In this document: piece after piece, positions 1 through 4,140 of the stretch
How the letters are laid out: the number at the start of each line of letters is the position of its first letter
Numbering within the stretch: the stretch's first letter is position 1
NCBI GenBank assembly: GCA_048939265.1
Contig: JBHLPQ010000246.1
Location: 1 to 5,069 of the forward strand
DNA length: 5,069 nucleotides
Direction: 5' to 3'
Source: Hodarchaeum sp048939265
GTDB lineage: Archaea; Asgardarchaeota; Heimdallarchaeia; Hodarchaeales; Hodarchaeaceae
Notes under the pieces: model-generated
What the model saw: the letters and a program-made list of their open reading frames with translations, nothing else
Databases searched by the model: none
Told to the model about the DNA's origin: nothing
Made by a program: the position numbers and the translations under genes

Positions 1-1
1 T

Positions 2-77
2 AGCCCGGTGGTGTAGTGGACAATCATTGCGGGCTTTGGACCCGCCGACGGGAGTTCGAATCTCCCCCGGGCTACCA
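2..77 (+). tRNA. tRNA-Gln (anticodon UUG), CCA encoded
   Basis: This is a complete cloverleaf. The acceptor stem AGCCCGG (2-8) pairs with CCGGGCT (67-73), the discriminator is A74, and CCA at 75-77 is encoded in the gene. The anticodon stem GCGGG (29-33) pairs with CCCGC (41-45) around the loop CTTTGGA, giving anticodon TTG (36-38), which reads CAA. The T stem GGGAG/CTCCC (50-54/62-66) encloses TTCGAAT. The D arm is less perfect, with one mismatch. There is no intron. The A1-U72 first pair matches archaeal tRNA-Gln, which is usually charged via Glu-tRNA-Gln and the GatDE amidotransferase (established knowledge; no such gene is seen here). The promoter lies outside the window because the gene starts at its edge. 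Confidence 0.97.
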
Positions 78-251
78 ACTACTTCATCATTACTGGGTAC
101 TGTTCAAACGCTCGTCTTTAAACTGGATTATATAAGACCTCTTGGAACTCGATTTCTTTAAGAAAAGATCATGCACGGGAAATTGATTGGAACAAACAAC
201 TACAAAACAATAATGTTTAGGGCGGTTGTTAGGACTCCCCTTTTTTGAGGT
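78..251. other. Intergenic region between tRNA-Gln and the membrane protein gene
   Basis: There is no credible coding frame here. The stretch separates a rightward tRNA from a leftward gene, so the two transcription units converge. The only structures seen are pyrimidine/T tracts near the right end (CTCCCCTTTTTT ending at 246, and a second T6 at 258-263 just inside the neighbouring gene). I saw no integrase remnant or second RNA gene. Confidence 0.6.
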
Positions 252-263
252 TTAAACTTTTTT
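237..263 (+). terminator. Possible oligo-T terminator for rightward transcription
   Basis: Two T6 tracts (241-246 and 258-263) lie on the plus strand at the convergent junction. Archaeal RNA polymerase terminates at oligo-T without needing a hairpin (established knowledge), so these could end readthrough from the tRNA. They overlap the 3' end of the leftward gene, and the tRNA is more than 160 bases away, so the assignment is weak. Confidence 0.25.
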
Positions 264-806
264 CACTCGTTGATAAATTTGATATCCAATATACCCCCCT
301 GCAATAGCTTCGATAACCATTATTGGAAGTATGAAGGGCATAACAATATACCAAGTTGCGATAACTCCTTCCCAAGGATAGAACATCAAATTTACTAGCA
401 CCAACCAAAAAGAGTCTGTGAACCAATAGTAAACTTGGCCCAGTATAACCCACCATAATAGCTTATTTCTTTTACTAAAGTAATTATAAAAACTGTTGAA
501 AACAACATCCAAAACAAGGGCATTAAGTATTAGAGAGATTTTGCCAATCAGAGCGACCGGAGTAGCGGCAAGAAATAGAGTGAGAAAACCAAAAAGTATT
601 GCTTGCATTAAAAACCGCCATCTTCGGCCTTTATAAAAAAGTAAAGCGACAGTAATGGTAATAGAATAAAAAATATTGAAAATATAACCAATTCCAGGAA
701 TATTGGTGATTAACCGGGGAACCTGTCCGATTAAGGCGGCAAATACAAAATTTATGACTGCAAACATAATAACAAGTGTTAAATCTTTTCTATCCATCAA
801 TTGCAC
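252..806 (-). CDS. Six-helix membrane protein resembling an ECF transporter substrate-binding (S) component
   Basis: The protein has 184 residues, mostly hydrophobic, with about six predicted membrane segments: roughly residues 9-28, 40-58, 64-84, 88-108, 116-140 and 152-178. A charged N-terminus (MDRKDL) is followed by a long helix, and there are basic cytoplasmic-side loops (KGRRWR at 59-64, SKRNK at 111-115, QRVKKV at the C-terminus). Size, helix count, the DRKDL-helix opening and the PGIGYIFN loop (37-44) resemble archaeal S components of energy-coupling-factor vitamin transporters (YkoE/ThiW-like). No diagnostic motif fixes the family or substrate, and no ECF ATPase or T component lies nearby, so the function is inference. 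Another unassigned integral membrane protein is possible. ATG at 797 (residue 4) is an alternative start. A TATA-like element at 824-836 places initiation close to either ATG, implying a nearly leaderless message. It follows the TrmB-hydrolase gene in the same direction after 119 bases. Confidence 0.8.
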   Translation of the reverse strand: MQLMDRKDLTLVIMFAVINFVFAALIGQVPRLITNIPGIGYIFNIFYSITITVALLFYKGRRWRFLMQAILFGFLTLFLAATPVALIGKISLILNALVLDVVFNSFYNYFSKRNKLLWWVILGQVYYWFTDSFWLVLVNLMFYPWEGVIATWYIVMPFILPIMVIEAIAGGYIGYQIYQRVKKV

Positions 807-821
807 TCAGCCCTTAACTTG

Positions 822-836
822 GAAAATATTTATTGA
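822..836 (-). promoter_or_regulatory. TATA-like promoter element of the membrane protein gene
   Basis: On the minus strand this reads CAATAAATATTTTCC. Its centre lies about 25-30 bases before the ATG codons at 806 and 797, the archaeal TATA-to-start spacing expected for a leaderless or short-leader mRNA. No Shine-Dalgarno precedes the ATG, which agrees with that reading. It suggests the gene can be transcribed independently of the upstream regulator gene. Confidence 0.45.
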
Positions 837-925
837 ACTTAATTCAAATAAGCTATTTCTCGGTTGTCATAATGGTAATGCATTTTTTCATAATTAGAAT
901 CTTTGCATTGGTTCAACCTTGTTCA

Positions 926-2869
926 TTATTTCTCTATCATTTGGTCAGACAATATGAAGTTCTCCAAAATCCTGTTAAATTCTTCAGCTTGAAACAAATT
1001 TGGGAAAAGACCTGATTTAAGCATACATAATTTTGAGTTTGGAATCCTATTATTCATATAATCTCCAATTTCCGGCAATTTGGAATCACCAAAAATCAAG
1101 GTGGGTATGGAAATTAATTTCAGAAGATGACGAACATCTTCCTCATTATAGTTGATAAATGTGTTAATAATAATCTCTGGAGGAGTCTTTCCAACTGACT
1201 TTTGCAACCAATCTCTAAGATGTTTATCTTTAGGATTTGGCAGCCATAATTCAATAAGCCTTTTTACTCCCCATTTTGGATTTTTCAAAGCATTAGTGTA
1301 AAAGATACTAATTTTTTCACGTGGAATGCTGTAAGGAAAGTCGTCTGTTCTTATCGGTTTTGGTCCCATATTAGCTAACACAAGTTTTGAAATTTTTCCA
1401 GGATTCCTGATAACATATTTAATACCAACCATTCCTCCGATATATAATCCCACAAAAACAATTTCTTGATTTGGCAAATCATCAATTATTGTCTCCAAAT
1501 CCTCTACAAACAAATCAACTGTATATTTCCCGGGTGGTTTATCCGATTCCCCAGTTCCTCTCAAATCTACTGTTACTACTTTGTATTTTTGAGAAAAATG
1601 AGTAATTTGAGGGATCCATAGTTCTGCAGTACTTATCCAAGCAAGGAATAATATTGTTTTTTTTCCTTGACCATAGACGTAATATGCTAATCTTGTTCCA
1701 TTATTTTCCACAATTTTTTTTCTGCGAATTTTTTTCCGTAGCCTACTCTTGATAGAATTGTTTTTTGTACTAGCAATTCCTTTTTGATAAAACTCATTTG
1801 CTTTTTCATGGTTAGCAGCTAACGCATAAAGACTTCCAAGAGTCTCAAAGGTCTTGGTTCGTTCTTTTGACCATTGTTTTTGATTCTTCATTAATTCAAG
1901 GGCTTTCAAGTAATATTGGATTGCTTCAATAATCAGCCATTTGTTCCTTGACTCCTTTGCAGCATCAAGAAGAGGAATAACGGATGGAGCTCCTGTTTCC
2001 ATCTCAAAAACTTTGTTTCCAACATCCTTTGAATCTTTCCACAACTCTTCAAAGATTCCTGATAACGCCTGCACTAGAGACTGATTATTGGTGCAGATGC
2101 AAATCCCATCTTGTCTAATGTTAAGAACTTCAGTTTTTGGTGATATAAAAAATAGTGCCTCTTCTTTATCTTTTATTACCATTCTAGGAAGCAAAGAAAA
2201 ACTTGAACCGGAGTTTCTGGCTTTAAGTGATAAACCCGCTCTTAGTTTTGGATAAAGCAATTTCATTGCTTCAAGATTTTGATGAGATAATTCAGTGACA
2301 AATTGAAACTTAATTTTAGATTTAAGAGAATGATTATAAATGGAGTCAAAAACTCCAAATTGTTCATTACGTGCTAATTCTGGAACCGTTAATACAGCGG
2401 AGAATTGATTTTTAGTTTCTTTAATCATTTGAGAGATTTTAGAATAGATTTTCCGATTTCCCTTAATCACAAAAAATGTTCCTACATCTGGCTCAATCCG
2501 GTTGCTACTAATTTTTTCCCAATCACTCAGCAAACCATTTTTTGCTTTTTCTAATAAAATAGCTTCTTCGTGTTTTATCCTAATGTTTTCATCTAATATT
2601 TTTTCAAATGGAATAGATGAAAATCTAGTTGGAGACTCAAGAGTTGCTTCAACAACCCCTTTTTTTTGCAGACTCTTAAGAATTCGATAAATAAGAGCCC
2701 TATGGGTCTTAGTTTGTTTAGAAATTTCTCCTCCAGTAAGAAGACCATGTTTAGCAAGATAAATGTAGATTTCAGCCTCTTTTTCTGTCAATCCAAACTC
2801 GGAAAGAGCAGTTTTTATTGTCTTCATACTCAATATTAGTCTCTTCCCTTTTTCACTGTCACTTACCAT
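926..2869 (-). CDS. TrmB-family regulator fused to TPR-like repeats and a catalytically degenerate alpha/beta-hydrolase domain
   Basis: This is a probable cytosolic transcription regulator of 647 residues. Residues 15-120 form a TrmB-type winged helix (FGLTEKEAEIYIYLAKHG; recognition helix around THRALIYRILKSL, 55-67) and a coiled-coil extension. Residues 127-285 resemble the TrmB sensor domain (TFFVIKGNRKIYSKI, later MVIKDKEEALFFI). Residues 312-368 look like two TPR units, followed by a very basic linker (374-386). Residues 387-640 form an alpha/beta-hydrolase fold with the strand motif DLRGTGESDKPPG (435-447). The nucleophile elbow is G-L-Y476-I-G instead of GxSxG, the His position is L621 (SGLFPNLF), the oxyanion HG is A410-W411, and the acid is unclear (FGDSKLP). 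Catalysis is therefore unlikely, and I infer a ligand-sensing role. ATG at 2827 (residue 15) is an alternative start. The 2869 start is favoured by a TATA-like element about 40 bases upstream. The gene is divergent from the exported protein gene and carries an inverted repeat over its start codon, suggesting autoregulation. Confidence 0.93.
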   Translation of the reverse strand: MVSDSEKGKRLILSMKTIKTALSEFGLTEKEAEIYIYLAKHGLLTGGEISKQTKTHRALIYRILKSLQKKGVVEATLESPTRFSSIPFEKILDENIRIKHEEAILLEKAKNGLLSDWEKISSNRIEPDVGTFFVIKGNRKIYSKISQMIKETKNQFSAVLTVPELARNEQFGVFDSIYNHSLKSKIKFQFVTELSHQNLEAMKLLYPKLRAGLSLKARNSGSSFSLLPRMVIKDKEEALFFISPKTEVLNIRQDGICICTNNQSLVQALSGIFEELWKDSKDVGNKVFEMETGAPSVIPLLDAAKESRNKWLIIEAIQYYLKALELMKNQKQWSKERTKTFETLGSLYALAANHEKANEFYQKGIASTKNNSIKSRLRKKIRRKKIVENNGTRLAYYVYGQGKKTILFLAWISTAELWIPQITHFSQKYKVVTVDLRGTGESDKPPGKYTVDLFVEDLETIIDDLPNQEIVFVGLYIGGMVGIKYVIRNPGKISKLVLANMGPKPIRTDDFPYSIPREKISIFYTNALKNPKWGVKRLIELWLPNPKDKHLRDWLQKSVGKTPPEIIINTFINYNEEDVRHLLKLISIPTLIFGDSKLPEIGDYMNNRIPNSKLCMLKSGLFPNLFQAEEFNRILENFILSDQMIEK

Positions 2870-2876
2870 AGTGACA
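2857..2876. promoter_or_regulatory. Inverted repeat over the TrmB-hydrolase start codon (candidate operator)
   Basis: TGTCACT (2857-2863) and AGTGACA (2870-2876) form a perfect 7-base dyad with a 6-base spacer containing the start codon (CAT at 2867-2869). If transcription starts near 2880-2885, as the TATA-like element suggests, the dyad sits just downstream of the initiation site, a common place for repression. Thermococcales TrmB-like proteins bind TATCAC-N5-GTGATA (established knowledge). This dyad shares the TCAC/GTGA core but with different spacing. Autoregulation is inference. Confidence 0.45.
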
Positions 2877-2885
2877 AGTACAACC

Positions 2886-2906
2886 TTAAGAGTACACCAT
2901 TCTTAA
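2886..2906. promoter_or_regulatory. Second inverted repeat in the divergent promoter region
   Basis: TTAAGA (2886-2891) and TCTTAA (2901-2906) form a 6-base dyad with a 9-base spacer. It lies directly between the shared TATA-like element and the start of the TrmB-hydrolase gene. The sequence is AT-rich, so chance is a real alternative. Confidence 0.3.
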
Positions 2907-2916
2907 CTTATTTTCG
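2907..2916. promoter_or_regulatory. TATA-like element possibly shared by two divergent genes
   Basis: The plus strand reads CTTATTTTCG and the minus strand CGAAAATAAG. Leftward, an initiation site about 25 bases away would fall near 2885, giving a leader of roughly 15 bases before ATG 2869. Rightward, it would fall near 2938, giving a leader of about 20 bases that includes the Shine-Dalgarno of the exported protein gene. It is the best TATA candidate for both genes in the 90-base gap. Whether it works in both directions is inference. Confidence 0.35.
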
Positions 2917-2931
2917 ATAGCCGGGTTTTTC

Positions 2932-2949
2932 CGGTTAACCGTCAGACGG
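2932..2949. promoter_or_regulatory. Two overlapping palindromes before the exported protein gene
   Basis: CGGTTAACCG (2932-2941) is a perfect 10-base palindrome. CCGTCAGACGG (2939-2949) is a perfect 11-base odd palindrome sharing three bases with the first and reaching into the Shine-Dalgarno. Both lie at or just after the expected transcription start, so a bound regulator could block initiation or translation. CCGG (2921-2924) and CCGG (2931-2934) also form a short dyad immediately upstream. Confidence 0.35.
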
Positions 2950-2955
2950 AGGTGA
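2948..2955 (+). promoter_or_regulatory. Strong Shine-Dalgarno of the exported protein gene
   Basis: GGAGGTGA is fully complementary to the conserved 3' end of archaeal 16S rRNA and lies 4 bases before ATG 2960. It fixes the start codon. It is the only strong ribosome binding site I see in the window, which suggests high or separately controlled translation of this gene. Confidence 0.85.
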
Positions 2956-2959
2956 AAAA

Positions 2960-3382
2960 ATGAACAAAAAAATCTTGATAATAACTATGGGGTTGTTTAT
3001 AGTTGTTATGGCGGTTTCTCCAGTAATGGGCAAAGGTCCCATAAATGCAGCAGAAATGAATCCAAATGCAGTTGTAGAAGATGGAATCTTTTTCACAGCT
3101 CCATGGACCAAAGTAGATCTTGTACTTCCAAGTGGGGTCGTTAACAGATGGATATATTGGCCTGAATCAACAACAAGTGTATTGGTAAAACCTGCAGACG
3201 TATTTAACTGCCCAACTGAAATAGAATTTGATGAAACCAACTTCATGGCTTGGTTGACTAATCCAGAATACAGTCACAAATGGGTTCATATGTCGCAAAC
3301 TGGCTATGCTGCTCTATTTGCATTCTTCGGGATGACCGTACCGTCTATTCCTATAGAGGGAGTCTATCTATTAAGACGCTAA
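2960..3382 (+). CDS. Small exported protein with N-terminal signal peptide, unknown function
   Basis: The protein has 140 residues. The N-terminus is a classical Sec signal: basic MNKK, a hydrophobic core (ILIITMGLFIVVMAVSPVM, residues 5-23), then a likely cleavage region around MGKGP or after PINA. No lipobox cysteine is present, and C84 is the only cysteine. The mature part is short and probably a compact beta-rich domain, with aromatic patches (PSGVVNRWIYWPES, 57-70; MAWLTNPEYSHKWVHMS, 96-112). A hydrophobic stretch near the C-terminus (YAALFAFFGMTVPSIPI, 116-132) could be a weak membrane or assembly segment. I do not recognise a named family. The start is certain because of the strong Shine-Dalgarno. 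The gene is divergent from the large regulator and 70 bases ahead of the short TrmB-like gene, so it is the most obvious candidate target of the regulator. Confidence 0.88.
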   Translation: MNKKILIITMGLFIVVMAVSPVMGKGPINAAEMNPNAVVEDGIFFTAPWTKVDLVLPSGVVNRWIYWPESTTSVLVKPADVFNCPTEIEFDETNFMAWLTNPEYSHKWVHMSQTGYAALFAFFGMTVPSIPIEGVYLLRR

Positions 3383-3384
3383 CA

Positions 3385-3409
3385 TTTGATCAAAGTAATA
3401 ATAGCTATT
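3385..3409. promoter_or_regulatory. Tandem palindromes between the exported protein and the short TrmB-like gene
   Basis: TTTGATCAAA (3385-3394) and AATAGCTATT (3400-3409) are both perfect 10-base palindromes. Their centres are 15 bases apart and they begin 2 bases after the upstream stop codon. They lie upstream of ATG 3453 and could be operators for the short TrmB-like gene. A possible TATA-like sequence (CATAATAGTA, 3418-3427) follows. AT-rich palindromes arise easily by chance, so this is tentative. Confidence 0.3.
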
Positions 3410-3452
3410 GAAATTGCATAATAGTACTCGCAAGTATAAATTGGCTATAGAG

Positions 3453-3866
3453 ATGAAGAATCCCAACTTCCCTAATCCCTCTTTTTTTAATGTTTACTCA
3501 AATAAAAGGTTGGATAAATTGAGTGAAGAACGAATAACTAGCGCCCTGAAAGGACTCGGGCTTTCGACAATTGATACTCAGGTTTATGTTTTCTTAGCAA
3601 AAAATGGACCATGCAAAATCCAAAAAATCGTTAAAGAGCTTAACCTTGAGATAGAAACACTTGATAGAAGCCTTAAAGACTTGAATAATATAGGTGTTAT
3701 TAACTTTTCAATTAGGGAGCCAATTAAATTTGCTGCAATACCTTTTGAGGAATTGATAGACCTGTTTATTGAAGTAAAGAAGGAACAGGCAAAAACTATG
3801 AAAAAAAACAAAGAAAAAGTTCTCTCAAAGTGGCAAAATATGTTAAAGAAGAATTCTCTCACTTGA
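3453..3866 (+). CDS. Short stand-alone TrmB-type winged-helix protein
   Basis: From ATG 3453 the protein has 137 residues. A low-complexity N-terminus (1-20) is followed by a TrmB winged helix (about 25-97: ITSALKGLGL, VYVFLAKNGP, then LDRSLKDLNNIGVINF and the wing REPIKFAAIPFEEL) and a charged coiled coil (98-130, EVKKEQAKTMKKNKEK). It stops where the large regulator's sensor domain begins, so it has no effector domain. Residues 28-130 align without gaps to residues 18-120 of the large regulator, 34 of 103 identical by hand count, so the two are paralogues. The recognition-helix stretch is E66-I67-E68 with D71, where the large protein has H-R-A and Y, so DNA contact may be weakened. It could be a dimer partner or antagonist; this is inference. 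A TTG at 3408 would add 15 residues but falls inside a palindrome and lacks a ribosome binding site. Confidence 0.85.
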   Translation: MKNPNFPNPSFFNVYSNKRLDKLSEERITSALKGLGLSTIDTQVYVFLAKNGPCKIQKIVKELNLEIETLDRSLKDLNNIGVINFSIREPIKFAAIPFEELIDLFIEVKKEQAKTMKKNKEKVLSKWQNMLKKNSLT

Positions 3867-3875
3867 AATAATTAA

Positions 3876-3895
3876 GCTTCCCTAAGAGAGGGAGC
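3876..3895 (+). terminator. Hairpin just after the short TrmB-like gene
   Basis: GCTTCCCT and AGGGAGC form a 7-base-pair stem with one bulged T and the loop AAGAG, starting 10 bases after the stop codon. No T tract follows, so it is not a typical archaeal terminator. It could instead stabilise the mRNA 3' end. Confidence 0.3.
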
Positions 3896-4045
3896 ATCAG
3901 ATCAGCAAAAAGTCTTACTGGTAAGTCGGGATGAAGTCATCAATGGACACCCGCAGAAAAAATGCATAAATCATAGCTGATTTCGATACGTTTTCAGCAG
4001 TCTTCAATTACTAAGGCGAGGATACAAACGAGAGTGTGGGCCTAT

Positions 4046-4059
4046 CCTGAGCTACCAAC
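4046..4059 (+). repeat. Direct repeat of the tRNA-Gln 3' end
   Basis: GCTACCAAC at 4051-4059 repeats positions 71-79 exactly, and 12 of 14 bases match over 4046-4059 versus 66-79, in the same orientation. The copy at 71-79 spans the acceptor end, discriminator, CCA and two flanking bases. A tRNA-end repeat is what a site-specific integration would leave, but the match is short and no integrase gene is present between the copies. Confidence 0.25.
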
Positions 4060-4095
4060 GCATATGCAAGAGAATATTTTGCTGTTGATGTTAAT

Positions 4096-4106
4096 CCTTT
4101 TTATTG
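4096..4106 (+). promoter_or_regulatory. TATA-like element of the HypE-like gene
   Basis: CCTTTTTATTG lies about 40 bases before ATG 4141. An initiation site about 25 bases downstream would fall near 4127, leaving a short leader of about 14 bases. It is the only AT-rich block in the immediate upstream region. Confidence 0.4.
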
Positions 4107-4140
4107 TGCCTCTGAGGTATAGATTGGGCGGGAATGTGTT

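Larger units (their letters stand above)
3867..4140. other. Intergenic region before the HypE-like gene
   Basis: These 274 bases hold no convincing gene on either strand; the minus-strand open frames entering it are shadows of the HypE-like gene. It contains a hairpin 10 bases after the preceding stop (3876-3895), a 6-base dyad AGGATA/TATCCT (4019-4024/4043-4048) with an 18-base loop, a repeat of the tRNA-Gln 3' end (4046-4059), and a TATA-like element near 4097-4106. Base composition changes across it, from AT-rich on the left to GC-richer on the right. Confidence 0.55.

Noticed and set aside
807..925. Riboswitch (for example TPP) before the membrane protein gene
   Set aside because: GGGCTGAG occurs just before the ATG on the minus strand, but the rest of the TPP aptamer is absent and the AT-rich TATA-like element sits where the aptamer would be.
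926..1711. Active esterase, lipase or haloperoxidase domain
   Set aside because: The fold matches, but Ser, His and the oxyanion HG are all replaced at their usual places, so an enzyme call is not justified.
2935..3246. Minus-strand open frame of 103 codons
   Set aside because: It is opposite the exported protein gene, which has a signal peptide and a perfect Shine-Dalgarno; it also runs into the divergent promoter region.
3584..3862. Minus-strand open frame of 92 codons
   Set aside because: It lies entirely opposite the short TrmB-like gene, whose domain and alignment to the large regulator are clear; the Phe/Ser-rich product is typical of an antisense shadow.
3900..4140. C/D box guide RNA or second tRNA
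   Set aside because: CTGA and a TTGATGT sequence occur, but not as properly ordered C, D', C' and D boxes. The tRNA-end repeat at 4046-4059 has no cloverleaf upstream of it.
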